Assembly: GCF_010587385.1 (NCBI RefSeq)
Contig: NZ_CP047475.1
Span: 2,232,001-2,296,000 of the forward strand
Origin: Vibrio astriarenae
GTDB lineage: Bacteria; Pseudomonadota; Gammaproteobacteria; Enterobacterales; Vibrionaceae
Direction: 5' to 3'
Length of the DNA stretch: 64,000 nt
Of this stretch, positions 45,298 to 55,497 are shown piece after piece; the first letter of the stretch is position 1, and each line of letters opens with the position of its first letter. A program made the translations under genes and the position numbers. Below the pieces are notes generated by a model. The model searched no databases and was not told the DNA's origin. It saw only the letters and a list, made by a program, of their open reading frames with translations.

Positions 45298-45879
45298 ATG
45301 AGTCACGATGATGATCTAGCCCTCTTCCAACAGATGATGGGCGATGTAAAACCTCTGCACAATGATACTGCTGAACTGAAAAAGAGCTTAGAAGTGACCG
45401 AGTCACAACTGGCGAAGCGTGAAGCGGCAGTCTGGCTCACAGAAAAAGACCCTGAATACCTCTCGATTGATCATGCCCCCATGCTCAAACCAGACGATAT
45501 GATCGAGTTTAAGCGAGATGGCGTGCAAGAAGGTGTGTATAAAAAGCTTCGTTTAGGTAAGTATCCCGTCCAAGCGCGTTTGGATCTTCACCGTAGAACA
45601 CTCAAAGAGAGTCGTGACGAAGTCGTGAAGTTTCTCAAACAGTGCATTCGCATGGACATTCGCACTGTGGTTATCGTACACGGCAAAGGCGAGCGCTCAA
45701 ATCCACCCGCTCTCACCAAGAGTTTTGTCGCCCACTGGCTGACACAAATCAAAGATGTGCAGTGCGTTCATAGCGCCCAACGTTTTCATGGTGGCACCGG
45801 CGCGGTTTATGTTTTGTTGCGTAAAAGTTCAGATAAAAAAATCGAGAACCGAGAGCGCCATCAAAAACGGTTAGGATAA
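45298..45879 (+). CDS. smrA: Smr-domain DNA endonuclease SmrA
   Basis: 193 residues. The N-terminal ALFQQMMGDVKPL and middle IEFKRDGVQEGVYKKLRLGKY segments match E. coli YdaL/SmrA. The Smr domain begins LDLHRRTLKESRDEV near residue 98, with the nucleic-acid-binding VVIVHGKGERS near residue 125 and the late FHGGTGAVYVLL. Smr domains nick nucleic acids; the in vivo target of SmrA is unclear. The C-terminus is basic (KKIENRERHQKRLG). The ribosome site is weak. Confidence 0.9.
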   Translation: MSHDDDLALFQQMMGDVKPLHNDTAELKKSLEVTESQLAKREAAVWLTEKDPEYLSIDHAPMLKPDDMIEFKRDGVQEGVYKKLRLGKYPVQARLDLHRRTLKESRDEVVKFLKQCIRMDIRTVVIVHGKGERSNPPALTKSFVAHWLTQIKDVQCVHSAQRFHGGTGAVYVLLRKSSDKKIENRERHQKRLG

Positions 45880-46000
45880 GCCTGATACTAGTGCTAGAAT
45901 CGCTGCCTATTTTTATACCCGTCAGGTATACGCAGCTAAATGAACTGCGCTTCATTTAACTTAACATCAACCGCCGTTGGGAAACGTTAGGAGACGTAAC

Positions 46001-47074
46001 ATGTCACAAGATAACGCTAAGCGTTTAAACAAATACATCAGTGAAACGGGCTTTTGCTCGCGACGTGAAGCTGACAAGCTCATTGAACAAGGTCGCGTGA
46101 CCATCAATGGCAATAAGCCGGAAATGGGCACAAAAGTCATGCCAAGTGATGATGTCTGTATCGATGGTAAGCCTGTTAGCAGCAAGCAGCGCCCTATCTA
46201 TATCGCCCTGAACAAGCCTACCGGTATTACCTGTACAACCGAGCGCGATATTCCAGGCAACATCGTCGATTTTGTTGGTTTAAACCAGCGTATTTTCCCA
46301 ATTGGTCGCCTTGATAAGCCCTCTGATGGCTTGATCTTTCTCACCAACGATGGTGACATCGTAAACAAGATCCTTCGTGCAGGTAATAACCATGAGAAAG
46401 AGTACGTGGTGCGTGTCGATAAACCGATCACTCAAGCGTTTATCGATAACATGTCTAAAGGCGTGCCTATTCTTGATACCGTTACCCTGCCTTGTAAAGT
46501 CACCAAAGAGACCAAGTTCTCGTTCCGTATCGTGCTAACTCAGGGGTTGAACCGTCAAATTCGTCGTATGTGTGAAGCGCTTGGCTACGAGGTCTTTAAA
46601 CTCCGTCGCGTGCGCATTATGAACATTAGCCTGGACGGTATCCCTAATGGTCAGTGGCGCTATATGACGGACCAAGAAGTCGCGCAAATTCTTGCGATGT
46701 GTGAAGCATCATCTAGCACAGAAGAAGCATCGAAAGTGGATGGTAGTGGTCGACGTATTCGCAAAGCGACTGATGCTAAACTTTTTGATAGCCGCGAGGA
46801 GAATCAAGAGTCGACAGCACGCCGTAACCAAAAGCAGCGCACCTTTAAAGGGCGTAACGCTGAAGAGTTCCGTCATGCACCCAACTCTAAAAAAGGCCGT
46901 GGCAAGCAAATTGACTCACGCAGAATCAACGACTCGCGCCGTTCAGATGACAACCGAAATGAGCGTAAAGAATCACCAAGCAAAGGGAAAACGTACTACA
47001 AGCCAAAAAGTTCCGAGGCTTCTACGAGCAATCATAAGCCACGTAAACCGGGCACGTTAAGCCTAAAAAGATAA
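46001..47074 (+). CDS. rluF: 23S rRNA pseudouridine synthase RluF
   Basis: RsuA/RluB-family enzyme that makes pseudouridine in 23S rRNA (U2604 in E. coli). 357 residues from the ATG at 46001 after AGGAG; a TTG eight codons earlier is rejected. An S4-like domain ([21 protein letters not shown], about 6-26) is followed by the catalytic [10 protein letters not shown] with Asp105, then [20 protein letters not shown]. Residues from about 245 on form a basic Ser/Arg/Lys/Asn-rich tail, clearly longer than in E. coli RluF (about 290 residues). The tail may bind RNA; this is inference. Confidence 0.92.
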   Translation: MSQDNAKRLNKYISETGFCSRREADKLIEQGRVTINGNKPEMGTKVMPSDDVCIDGKPVSSKQRPIYIALNKPTGITCTTERDIPGNIVDFVGLNQRIFPIGRLDKPSDGLIFLTNDGDIVNKILRAGNNHEKEYVVRVDKPITQAFIDNMSKGVPILDTVTLPCKVTKETKFSFRIVLTQGLNRQIRRMCEALGYEVFKLRRVRIMNISLDGIPNGQWRYMTDQEVAQILAMCEASSSTEEASKVDGSGRRIRKATDAKLFDSREENQESTARRNQKQRTFKGRNAEEFRHAPNSKKGRGKQIDSRRINDSRRSDDNRNERKESPSKGKTYYKPKSSEASTSNHKPRKPGTLSLKR

Positions 47075-47093
47075 ACTTAAGTTCAGATAACAA

Positions 47094-47119
47094 AAGGGGG
47101 AAGCAGATGCTTCCCCCTT
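47094..47119. terminator. Bidirectional terminator between rluF and upp
   Basis: AAGGGGGAAGCA/TGCTTCCCCCTT perfect 12-bp stem with a 2-base loop, A-run on one side and T-rich on the other. Confidence 0.85.
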
Positions 47120-47141
47120 CTTATATGTTTCAAATTTCGGC

Positions 47142-47768
47142 TTACTTTGTACCGAAGATCTTATCACCTGCGTCACCAAGACCAGGGACAATGTAACCTT
47201 TGTCGTTTAGCTTCTCATCAATAGCAGCTGTATATAGCTCTACATCTGGGTGTGCTTTCTCTAGCGCATCAATCCCCTCTGGAGCAGCAACTAAAACCAA
47301 GACTTTAATATGCTGGCAGCCTTTCTCTTTCAATAGGTCGATCGTTGCGATCATTGAGCCGCCCGTCGCAAGCATTGGGTCAACAACCAGTGCGATGCGC
47401 TCATCGATGTTAGAAGCAAGCTTGTTGAAGTATGGTACAGGCTCTAGTGTCTCTTCATCGCGGTAGATACCCACCACACTGATACGAGCACTTGGCATAT
47501 GCTCGAGAACACCATCCATCATACCAAGGCCGGCACGTAGAATTGGCACTACCGTCACTTTCTTACCCTTGATCTGATCCACTTCTACTGGGCCATTCCA
47601 GCCATCAATGGTCACTTTTTCAGTTTCAAAGTCTGCCGTTGCTTCATACGTTAGTAGGCTACCTACTTCTGTTGCCAACTCACGAAAACGCTTTGTGCTG
47701 ATATCACCCTCGCGCATCAATCCAATTTTGTGCTTAACAAGTGGGTGTTTCACTTCAACAACTTTCAT
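47142..47768 (-). CDS. upp: Uracil phosphoribosyltransferase
   Basis: Makes UMP from uracil and PRPP in pyrimidine salvage. 208 residues, the standard length. Conserved [16 protein letters not shown] opens the protein; [16 protein letters not shown] near residue 71 and the PRPP-binding loop [13 protein letters not shown] near residue 126 follow. The C-terminal [18 protein letters not shown] is the uracil-binding end. GGAGAAGAAA precedes ATG. It is divergent from purM as in E. coli. Confidence 0.97.
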   Translation of the reverse strand: MKVVEVKHPLVKHKIGLMREGDISTKRFRELATEVGSLLTYEATADFETEKVTIDGWNGPVEVDQIKGKKVTVVPILRAGLGMMDGVLEHMPSARISVVGIYRDEETLEPVPYFNKLASNIDERIALVVDPMLATGGSMIATIDLLKEKGCQHIKVLVLVAAPEGIDALEKAHPDVELYTAAIDEKLNDKGYIVPGLGDAGDKIFGTK

Positions 47769-48072
47769 TTTCTTCTCCGACTTAGTTCAGTAAACGAGAA
47801 GATTATACTCCTATTCACAATAAATGTGCAGGGCAAAGCTCGCACTGAACTTTCTAACTCCCCAGCAAAGATAGAGTCAGATCAAGCATTTTGCACTTTA
47901 GTGAACACCCTATACCCTCAATCAATCACTCTTGAAAGAGGCGACATCAGCAGATATCTAGCCCTACTCACCTTCATCATTTTCTCACCTTTTCTTTACT
48001 TGCGGTAAACATTCCTTTCAACGCTTTAGAATCGAGACAAAATGTGAGGATAAATGACACAGAAAAAACTTT

Positions 48073-48088
48073 GCGCAAACGTTTGCTC
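48073..48088. promoter_or_regulatory. PurR operator upstream of purM
   Basis: GCGCAAACGTTTGCTC matches the PurR consensus ACGCAAACGTTTGCGT at 13 of 16 bases and keeps the CAAACGTTTG core. About 65 bp before the purM start, so hypoxanthine/guanine-bound PurR should repress purMN. Confidence 0.85.
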
Positions 48089-48153
48089 TTTAGGTTTAAG
48101 CACTGTTAGAATAGCGCCGTTTTCACATCCAACTAACTACCGAGGATTTCTCC

Positions 48154-49194
48154 GTGAGTGGTAATAACACATCTCTTAGCTACAAAGACGCTGGTGTAGA
48201 CATCGATGCGGGTAACGCATTAGTTGATCGTATTAAAGGTGCAGTAAAACGCACTCGTCGCCCTGAAGTAATGGGCGGTATTGGCGGCTTTGGTGCTCTT
48301 TGTGAGCTTCCGACTAAATACAAAGAGCCTGTTTTGGTTTCTGGTACAGATGGCGTAGGTACAAAACTTCGTCTAGCTCTAGACCTAAACAAGCACGACA
48401 CGATTGGTATCGACTTGGTAGCAATGTGTGTAAACGACCTGATCGTACAAGGTGCAGAGCCACTATTCTTCCTAGATTACTACGCGACGGGCAAACTGGA
48501 TGTTGATACCGCTGCAGACGTAGTATCTGGTATCGCTGATGGCTGTATCCAAGCAGGCTGTGCTCTTATCGGTGGTGAAACCGCTGAAATGCCAGGCATG
48601 TATGAAGGCGATGACTACGATGTTGCTGGCTTCTGTGTTGGCGTGGTAGAAAAAGCTGATGTTATCGATGGTACTAAAGTAGCCGCTGGCGACGCACTGA
48701 TCGCTGTAGGCTCAAGCGGTCCTCACTCAAACGGCTACTCTCTAGTACGTAAGATTCTAGAAGTTTCTGGCGCTGACAAAGGCGAGATGCTAGAAGGCCG
48801 CACTATCGGCGAACACCTTCTAGAGCCAACTAAGATTTACATCAAATCAGCACTTAAGATGATTGAGAAGCATAATATTCACGCGATCTCGCACATCACA
48901 GGTGGTGGTTTCTGGGAGAACATCCCTCGCGTGCTTCCTGAAGGCACAAAAGCGGTGGTTGATGGTAATAGCTGGGAATGGCCAGTTATCTTCAAATGGC
49001 TACAAGAAAAAGGCAACGTTGACACTCACGAAATGTACCGCACATTCAACTGTGGTGTTGGCCTTGTGATTGCTCTACCTAAAGACCAGGCTGAAGCGGC
49101 TGTTGAGCTACTAAAAGCGGAAGGCGAAAACGCTTGGGTTATTGGTGAGATCGCAACTGCTCAAGAAGGCGAAGAGCAGGTAGAGATTAACTAG
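48154..49194 (+). CDS. purM: Phosphoribosylformylglycinamidine cyclo-ligase (AIR synthetase)
   Basis: Fifth step of purine synthesis: closes FGAM to AIR with ATP. 346 residues from a GTG start after [20 protein letters not shown] (about 63-77), the [11 protein letters not shown] loop (about 141-151) and [12 protein letters not shown] (about 188-199) are PurM signatures. Followed after 2 bp by purN, so the pair is co-transcribed. Confidence 0.97.
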   Translation: MSGNNTSLSYKDAGVDIDAGNALVDRIKGAVKRTRRPEVMGGIGGFGALCELPTKYKEPVLVSGTDGVGTKLRLALDLNKHDTIGIDLVAMCVNDLIVQGAEPLFFLDYYATGKLDVDTAADVVSGIADGCIQAGCALIGGETAEMPGMYEGDDYDVAGFCVGVVEKADVIDGTKVAAGDALIAVGSSGPHSNGYSLVRKILEVSGADKGEMLEGRTIGEHLLEPTKIYIKSALKMIEKHNIHAISHITGGGFWENIPRVLPEGTKAVVDGNSWEWPVIFKWLQEKGNVDTHEMYRTFNCGVGLVIALPKDQAEAAVELLKAEGENAWVIGEIATAQEGEEQVEIN

Positions 49195-49196
49195 GC

Positions 49197-49835
49197 ATGA
49201 AAAGTATTGTTGTTTTAGTTTCAGGGAATGGTTCTAACTTACAGGCAATTATTGATGCTTGTGAAACCAACATTGATAATGGCAAAGTTACTGCAGTATT
49301 TTCAAACAAAGCAACAGCTTATGCCCTAGAACGAGCGGAAAAAGCAGGTGCGGCGGCAAACTTTCTCGACCCGGACGCTTTTGACACTCGTGATGCATTT
49401 GATAAAGAACTGATGCGTCAAATGGATGAGTACCAACCTGACTTAATTATTCTGGCTGGTTACATGCGCATTTTGAGTGGCGAGTTCGTTCGTCACTATC
49501 TAGGCCGCATGATCAATATTCATCCATCTCTATTACCTAAATATCCTGGCTTGAATACCTACCAACGGGCTATTCACGCCGGTGACGAAGAGCACGGTAC
49601 TAGCGTTCACTTTGTGACTGAACAATTGGATGGTGGGCCAGTGATCTTACAGGCAAAAGTGCCCATCTTCGAAGAAGATAACGTTGAGTCGTTGACTGAG
49701 CGCGTTCAAACTCAAGAGCACAAAATCTACCCAATGGTAGCGAAGTGGTTTGTTGAAGAGCGTTTAGAGATGCGTCAAGGTAAAGCCTTCTTAGATGGTA
49801 AACAGTTGGGTATTCACGGTCACGCTCCAGAATAA
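49197..49835 (+). CDS. purN: Phosphoribosylglycinamide formyltransferase 1
   Basis: Formylates GAR using 10-formyl-THF, third step of purine synthesis. 212 residues. The N-terminal IVVLVSGNGSNLQAIIDA holds the GAR phosphate-binding loop; the catalytic Asn/His/Asp set lies in the NIHPSLLPKYPG stretch (about 106-117) and DGGPVILQAKV near residue 145. Only 2 bp separate it from purM. A strong terminator follows. Confidence 0.97.
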   Translation: MKSIVVLVSGNGSNLQAIIDACETNIDNGKVTAVFSNKATAYALERAEKAGAAANFLDPDAFDTRDAFDKELMRQMDEYQPDLIILAGYMRILSGEFVRHYLGRMINIHPSLLPKYPGLNTYQRAIHAGDEEHGTSVHFVTEQLDGGPVILQAKVPIFEEDNVESLTERVQTQEHKIYPMVAKWFVEERLEMRQGKAFLDGKQLGIHGHAPE

Positions 49836-49861
49836 CCAAACTCTGTTGCCTCATCGAAAAC

Positions 49862-49893
49862 AAAAAAGGTAGTGATCGCTCACTACCTTTTTT
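49862..49893. terminator. Bidirectional terminator after purN
   Basis: AAAAAAGGTAGTGA/TCACTACCTTTTTT stem with a 4-base loop. Stops purMN and the convergent yafJ-type gene. Confidence 0.93.
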
Positions 49894-49928
49894 AATGCTT
49901 ATAACGTTTGAGCACTCGCTACTTAGAG

Positions 49929-50774
49929 TTACTCCAGTGGCTCTGTTGGCGCTTGATTACCTGGCTTTGGTGCAGCAAAAGGCACATCTTGTAATTGATG
50001 TGCATTACCATCAATTAACTCTCCAAAGTGCAAAATACCATACTCACCTGGCTTCATGCGATGCCACTGCTCATTGTCCGTCAAAGGTTGGGTTGCAATC
50101 ACCGAAACTACATCTTTCGGTGTCGTCTCTTCTTGAAAATTAATCGTCACATCTTCGTCAATTAACGTTGCCTTACCAAACGGAGCACGCCGCGTGATCC
50201 AATAGAGGTGGTTGGTGCAATACGTCATTACATACTCACCATCAGAAAGCAGCATGTTGAAGACACCGAGCGCTTTTAACTCATCACAACACTGAGCAAT
50301 GAATCGAAACACGCCGACCATATCCTGAGGAGGCTCCGGATATTGCTGTTCCATTTTATTCAACAACCAGCAAAAAGAGCGCTCACTGTCGGTTTGACCG
50401 ACAGGGCGATGACGACCGGTTTCTAGTCCTTGAAAGTCACTTAATTGGCCATTATGTGCAAAGGTCCAATAGCGTCCCCATAGCTCACGGGTAAATGGGT
50501 GGGTATTTTCCAAACTCACACCACCACGGTTTGCTTGTCGGATATGACTGACGACTGCGCAACTTTTGATTGGGTAGTTTTGTACTAATTCCGCAATTTT
50601 TGACTCACTGCTTGGGTTGGGATCTTTGAAGTTACGAAAGCCCTTGCCTTCATAAAATGTGATACCCCAGCCATCACGATGAGGCCCTGTATTGCCCCCT
50701 CTTTGCATCAAGCCAGTAAAACTAAAACAGATATCTGTTGGCACATTTGCGCTCATACCAAGCAGTTCACACAT
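49929..50774 (-). CDS. yafJ: Class II glutamine amidotransferase YafJ
   Basis: 281 residues. The Ntn-type fold starts MCELLGMSANVPTD with the nucleophile Cys2. HRDGWGITFYEGKG (about 32-45), SHIRQANRG near residue 77 and FAHNGQLSDF near residue 109 are class II glutaminase motifs. No synthase domain is attached, so the amide acceptor is unknown. It is next to gmhA and fadE, the same grouping as E. coli fadE-lpcA-yafJ. AGGAG precedes the start by 11 bp. Confidence 0.9.
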   Translation of the reverse strand: MCELLGMSANVPTDICFSFTGLMQRGGNTGPHRDGWGITFYEGKGFRNFKDPNPSSESKIAELVQNYPIKSCAVVSHIRQANRGGVSLENTHPFTRELWGRYWTFAHNGQLSDFQGLETGRHRPVGQTDSERSFCWLLNKMEQQYPEPPQDMVGVFRFIAQCCDELKALGVFNMLLSDGEYVMTYCTNHLYWITRRAPFGKATLIDEDVTINFQEETTPKDVVSVIATQPLTDNEQWHRMKPGEYGILHFGELIDGNAHQLQDVPFAAPKPGNQAPTEPLE

Positions 50775-50833
50775 GGTTTAACACACTCCTTTCCTTAAAC
50801 CGTTGCCAATCACTCTATCCAGACAAGAAGCCG

Positions 50834-51412
50834 TTAAGCTTCCATCTCTTTTTCGATCAACTGAATGACTATGTGGATAATCTTGATATGCACTTCTTGA
50901 ATACGGTCAGCGTAGCCGAAATGCGGCACTCGAATTTCAATATCTGCCGTACCCGCCATTTTGCCACCATCTTTGCCAGTCAAAGCTATGGTCTTCATAC
51001 CTTTGGCTTTAGCCGCTTCAATGGCTTTTAGAATATTGCCTGAATTACCTGATGTTGACAGACCAAACAGGACATCACCCGCGCTGCCTACCGCTTCAAC
51101 ATAACGAGAAAACACGAAGTCGTAGCCAAAGTCGTTGCTCACACACGACAAATGGCTTGGATCTGAGATAGCGATACCAGCATAGCCAGGACGGTTTTCA
51201 CGGTAGCGACCTGTTAACTCTTCAGCAAAATGCATCGCATCACAGTGCGAACCACCGTTGCCACAAGAGAGCACTTTACCGCCCTGCTTGAAGGAATCAG
51301 CAATCATCTTTGCCGCCGCTTCAATTTGCGCAATGTTGTGATCATCGTTGAGGAACTTATTAAGTACGTCTGCCGCTTCAGTCAATTCACTTTTAATTAG
51401 ATCCTGGTACAT
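50834..51412 (-). CDS. gmhA: Sedoheptulose-7-phosphate isomerase
   Basis: First step of ADP-heptose synthesis for the LPS inner core. 192 residues with an SIS fold. [21 protein letters not shown] (about 53-73) and [21 protein letters not shown] (about 118-138) are GmhA signatures; [17 protein letters not shown] near the end holds metal/active-site residues. AGAGATAG precedes the ATG. It is divergent from fadE. Confidence 0.96.
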   Translation of the reverse strand: MYQDLIKSELTEAADVLNKFLNDDHNIAQIEAAAKMIADSFKQGGKVLSCGNGGSHCDAMHFAEELTGRYRENRPGYAGIAISDPSHLSCVSNDFGYDFVFSRYVEAVGSAGDVLFGLSTSGNSGNILKAIEAAKAKGMKTIALTGKDGGKMAGTADIEIRVPHFGYADRIQEVHIKIIHIVIQLIEKEMEA

Positions 51413-51657
51413 AGGCTATCTCTTCATTGTTATTTGTTGCCGCCACCTTGGCGTTTCTTTCGAGTTTACTCACTCAAAACGTTCTGTCGATAGCATAGAC
51501 GAAAGAATGGGCAAATAAGTTCGTTGTTCGTGCTCTGCCGAGCAAAAATAAACCATCTCGAATTATTCGAATTGGAGCAAAGGCTCGATTTGGATCACTT
51601 TTTGACCAATTGGCACTTGAGGAGAATGTTAACAAAATGTTTACTATAATTATCATT

Positions 51658-51672
51658 ACTGGTTTGACCAGT
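51658..51672. promoter_or_regulatory. FadR operator at the fadE promoter
   Basis: ACTGGTTTGACCAGT is a near-perfect 15-bp palindrome matching the FadR ACTGGTCNGACC core. It follows a TATAAT (51645-51650), so it covers the probable transcription start of fadE, allowing acyl-CoA-relieved repression. Confidence 0.82.
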
Positions 51673-51722
51673 AAGAGAAAATAATACGTATAACTCGACA
51701 TAGGCCCTCGTAAGGAAACACT

Positions 51723-54167
51723 ATGGAACTCTTGCTCTCTATACTCGTTGTCTTAACCGCGATTGGTTATAGCCTCTATCAAAGCCTCAACCTCACTCGC
51801 AGTCTCACTGTTATCACTCTAGCCATGATTGCCTCTACCTTGTTCGGAACCACGGGCAGTCTAGCTTGGATCACCTTTATCGCTGTCGGAGCGATACTTT
51901 GTCTTCCAAACATTCGCTACTCGCTTTTCTCGCGACAAGCGCTTTCTGTATTTAGAAAGGTTCTGCCTGCGATGTCTCAAACGGAAAAAGAGGCATTGGA
52001 TGCGGGTACAGTCTGGTGGGAAGCAGAACTGTTTAAGGGTAAGCCTAAGTGGGATGACCTGCACGCAATCTCTGCTCCTCAGCTCACCGCTGAAGAGCAA
52101 GCTTTTCTTGATGGTCCGGTCAACGAAGTGTGTGCCATGGTCAGCGATTTCGAAGTGACCCACGAGCTGGCCGACCTCCCGCCACACGTTTGGCAATATC
52201 TGAAAGAGCACAAGTTCTTTGCCATGATCATCAAGAAGAAATACGGCGGTCTTGAGTTTTCTGCCTACGCTCAGTCACTGGTATTGCAAAAACTGAGTGG
52301 GGTTTCTGCGGTACTCTCTTCGACGGTAGGTGTACCTAACTCTTTAGGCCCTGGTGAGCTCTTACAACACTATGGCACACAAGAGCAACAAGACTACTAC
52401 TTGCCGCGACTGGCTGAGGGTAAAGAGATTCCCTGCTTTGCACTCACCAGCCCTGAAGCGGGCTCTGATGCCGGAGCCATTCCTGACTTTGGCGTGGTAT
52501 GCAAGGGCCAATGGGAAGGCAAAGAGGTGCTTGGTATGCGCCTAACTTGGAACAAACGCTACATCACGCTAGCGCCTGTCGCGACCGTGCTTGGTCTCGC
52601 GTTTAAGCTGCGCGACCCCGATGGGTTATTGGGTGACAAAGAAGATCTCGGTATTACCTGCGCGCTGATCCCAACGCATTTAAAAGGGGTGGAGATTGGT
52701 AACCGACACTTCCCTCTCAACGTTCCTTTCCAAAATGGTCCGACCCGAGCCAATGATCTATTCGTACCTATCGACTACATCATCGGCGGCCAAAAAATGG
52801 CCGGTCAAGGGTGGCGAATGCTCGTAGAGTGCCTTTCAGTTGGTCGTGGCATTACCTTACCATCAAACAGCACAGGTGCACTCAAGACAGCGGCGATGGC
52901 AACTGGTGCCTACGCGCGAATCCGTCGACAGTTCAAGCAACCCATTGGTCATATGGAAGGCATTGAGGCTCCCCTATCTCGTATTGCAGGCAATGCTTAC
53001 GTGATGGACGCGGCTAGCAATCTGACAGTTGCTGGCATCGATTTAGGACAAAAACCATCGGTCATCTCTGCCATTGTCAAATATCACTGTACTCATCGCA
53101 GCCAGCAAAGTGTGATTGATGCGATGGATATCGTGGGAGGCAAAGGAATCTGCATGGGGCCATCGAATTTCCTCGCTCGTGGTTATCAAGGAGCACCGAT
53201 TGCCATTACCGTCGAGGGCGCCAACATACTCACACGTTCAATGATCATTTATGGACAAGGCGCAATTCGCTGCCACCCTTTCGTTTTGGAAGAAATGGAA
53301 GCAGCTCATTCTGATCAAAGCGATGCATTAGAGAAATTCGACAGCGCGTTAATGGGTCATGTTGGCTTTGCTATGAGTAACTTGGTTCGAAGCCTATGGC
53401 TTGGTCTCACTGATGGTATTGGCAGTGACAGTCCGATCAACGACCAAACCAAACGTTACTACCAAAAACTCAATCGTTACAGTGCAAACCTAGCGCTTCT
53501 ATCTGATGTATCGATGGCGGTACTGGGTGGCTCTCTTAAACGTAAAGAGCGATTGTCAGCTCGACTTGGTGATATTTTAAGTCAGCTATACCTCAGCTCT
53601 GCGACGCTCAAGCGGTTCGATCAAGAGGGTAGAAAAGCGGAAGATCTGCCACTGCTCGAATGGGGCTTGCAAGACAGTCTGTATCAAGCCGAAGTGGCGA
53701 TTGATGAGTTCTTAGCTAATTTCCCAAATCGTATTATCGGAAGAGCTCTGCGTGTACTGCTCCTCCCATTTGGTCGCGTGCGCCGCTTACCAAGTGACCA
53801 GCTTGATCATCAAGTCGCGCAGCTCATGCAAACACCGAGTGCAGCAAGAGATCGTATCGGCCGTTACCAATATCTTGAGCCCTCACGCAACAACCCGGCT
53901 GGTCGTATCAACGATACGCTAAGTCTCATCCTCGAAGTGGAGCCTTTATTTGACAAAGTCTGCAAGGCTCGCAAACAAAAACGCCCATTCACGCAACTGG
54001 ATACCGTGGCTGAGCTTGGTCTAGCAGAGGGTATTTTGACTACAGAGGAATCCGACCTGCTGCGTAAAGCAGAGGCAAGACGTCTTGAAACAATCAATGT
54101 TGATGACTTCGAACCCAATTATTTGGCCGCCAAAAAAAGCCCGGCAAAGCTCGTTGAAGTCGCGTAA
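51723..54167 (+). CDS. fadE: Acyl-CoA dehydrogenase FadE
   Basis: First oxidation step of fatty-acid beta-oxidation, FAD-dependent. 814 residues, the long FadE type. Two N-terminal membrane segments (about 1-23 and 27-60) anchor it. The acyl-CoA dehydrogenase core follows, with [17 protein letters not shown] near residue 240 and [23 protein letters not shown] near residue 499. The C-terminal FadE-specific extension runs from about 540 on. An AAGGA ribosome site is upstream. A FadR box at the promoter fits its control. Confidence 0.96.
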   Translation: MELLLSILVVLTAIGYSLYQSLNLTRSLTVITLAMIASTLFGTTGSLAWITFIAVGAILCLPNIRYSLFSRQALSVFRKVLPAMSQTEKEALDAGTVWWEAELFKGKPKWDDLHAISAPQLTAEEQAFLDGPVNEVCAMVSDFEVTHELADLPPHVWQYLKEHKFFAMIIKKKYGGLEFSAYAQSLVLQKLSGVSAVLSSTVGVPNSLGPGELLQHYGTQEQQDYYLPRLAEGKEIPCFALTSPEAGSDAGAIPDFGVVCKGQWEGKEVLGMRLTWNKRYITLAPVATVLGLAFKLRDPDGLLGDKEDLGITCALIPTHLKGVEIGNRHFPLNVPFQNGPTRANDLFVPIDYIIGGQKMAGQGWRMLVECLSVGRGITLPSNSTGALKTAAMATGAYARIRRQFKQPIGHMEGIEAPLSRIAGNAYVMDAASNLTVAGIDLGQKPSVISAIVKYHCTHRSQQSVIDAMDIVGGKGICMGPSNFLARGYQGAPIAITVEGANILTRSMIIYGQGAIRCHPFVLEEMEAAHSDQSDALEKFDSALMGHVGFAMSNLVRSLWLGLTDGIGSDSPINDQTKRYYQKLNRYSANLALLSDVSMAVLGGSLKRKERLSARLGDILSQLYLSSATLKRFDQEGRKAEDLPLLEWGLQDSLYQAEVAIDEFLANFPNRIIGRALRVLLLPFGRVRRLPSDQLDHQVAQLMQTPSAARDRIGRYQYLEPSRNNPAGRINDTLSLILEVEPLFDKVCKARKQKRPFTQLDTVAELGLAEGILTTEESDLLRKAEARRLETINVDDFEPNYLAAKKSPAKLVEVA

Positions 54168-54190
54168 GCAGCTATCGAACTTGCCACAAA

Positions 54191-54229
54191 TACAAACAAG
54201 CCCAGCGTGAATTGCTGGGCTTGTTTGTA
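54191..54229. terminator. Bidirectional terminator between fadE and the TIGR03503 gene
   Basis: TACAAACAAGCCCAGC with its complement GCTGGGCTTGTTTGTA form a perfect 16-bp stem, 7-base loop. T content falls inside the stem on both exits. Confidence 0.85.
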
Positions 54230-54241
54230 TTGAGGGGGGAA

Positions 54242-55489
54242 TTACTTTGGCAACTCCAGCTGCATTTCGGGCAATTCTGCTTTCTTCGCTTTACGTTGAC
54301 GCCATACAAACCATATTACCAAGCCCAAAACAATCACGCTCAGATTACCGACGACAATCCAAATGACCGCTTTTTTGCGAGCTCGAGCACGATGCTCCAT
54401 TAGGTACTGCTCTTGTTGTCGCTTGAGCTCAGCTTGTCTTTCAAGTTCTTGTAAGCGCTTTGTCTCTTCAAGGTTTACGTGCTCAGCCACCGAATAACTT
54501 CTGTTTGGAAAAGAGAACTGTAGCGAGCGCTGACTGGCCTGATCGGTTGCAAAAACCGTTGTTTGCCAACTGTAGTTACCCAATGTGCCCTGATAAGGGA
54601 TATTGAGGGCAATACTTGTCTGCTCCTCCGAAGCTGCTCCCTCGATATGGTCAACTAACTCTTCAGGGTTCGTGTGATCAACCTTGGCCGCCAGTGAGCC
54701 CGGAGCAATCAGACCTGATTCTCCCGAGATGGTTAGGTGATGAGCGGTACCTGGTTCGCGAGATTGTGCAAATTGAATACTGACTGGAGATGGATAGACA
54801 AGCACTTCTTGCTCAATCGCGCGCAGAAATACGCCATTTCCCGAAGTAATGCGAACACGGTATTTCCCTGGCTCCGGTGCGATAGGCAAGGCGACGGTAA
54901 ATTTACCATCACCTGCAACTTCATCTAAACCTTTTCCGTCATCGGCAAATTCACCCACAATCTCTGGAATGGGTCTTGCCTGAGCTGAAAGTTCGGCTTC
55001 ATTTTCAACGTACTTAGTGAAGGTCACTCTTAGGTTCACTCGATCCAAAAAGTCTCGAACGACCAACGGCTCACCGTTTGATGTCAGCTCTGCAGTGAAC
55101 TTGATCTCTTCACCTTGATAAAGACGACTAGGCAGTGTGTCTGCACGCAATTCAAGATGAGAAATTAGCAGAATTTTGTTCTTGGGCGTGACTTTGCCCA
55201 CCGCCTGCCATGGGCCAGGCATCGGGTTATCGATAGAGACAATGTCCATTGCAGACTCTTGGTACCAACGAACATTATCTTCGTTCTTCCACGCATAATA
55301 TTTCTTGCCATCTGGTCGCACCAACACCACTGGTTGAGAGCGCTCTGCGCGATAGATGACAAAAGTGATCTGCTCGATCGAAGGGTCTACACGAAAACGG
55401 TTATCTAAAAGAGACACTGAACTCTCTTGCGAGGCATAGCTAAATGCACTGAAGACCAGTAACCACAGAGTAACTAATACCGCTTTCAT
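54242..55489 (-). CDS. TIGR03503 family membrane-anchored protein
   Basis: 415 residues from the ATG at 55489, after AGGAGAG. A signal peptide (MKAVLVTLWLLVFSAFSYA), a long periplasmic part with Ig-like strands (GKYRVRITSGNGVF near residue 215), a charged coiled-coil-like stretch (LERQAELKRQQEQYLMEHRA), one C-terminal membrane helix (VIWIVVGNLSVIVLGLVIWFVW) and a short basic tail. Function unknown; the family is common in Vibrio and Shewanella. It starts 8 bp after dnaQ and is probably co-transcribed with it. Confidence 0.8.
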   Translation of the reverse strand: MKAVLVTLWLLVFSAFSYASQESSVSLLDNRFRVDPSIEQITFVIYRAERSQPVVLVRPDGKKYYAWKNEDNVRWYQESAMDIVSIDNPMPGPWQAVGKVTPKNKILLISHLELRADTLPSRLYQGEEIKFTAELTSNGEPLVVRDFLDRVNLRVTFTKYVENEAELSAQARPIPEIVGEFADDGKGLDEVAGDGKFTVALPIAPEPGKYRVRITSGNGVFLRAIEQEVLVYPSPVSIQFAQSREPGTAHHLTISGESGLIAPGSLAAKVDHTNPEELVDHIEGAASEEQTSIALNIPYQGTLGNYSWQTTVFATDQASQRSLQFSFPNRSYSVAEHVNLEETKRLQELERQAELKRQQEQYLMEHRARARKKAVIWIVVGNLSVIVLGLVIWFVWRQRKAKKAELPEMQLELPK

Positions 55490-55497
55490 GGACTCTC

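Noticed and set aside
47730..48008. 92-codon plus-strand frame between upp and purM
   Set aside because: Overlaps the upp start and promoter region, has no recognisable domain or good ribosome site.
51474..51701. 75-codon minus-strand frame across the fadE promoter
   Set aside because: Covers the FadR box and TATAAT of fadE; no supporting signals.
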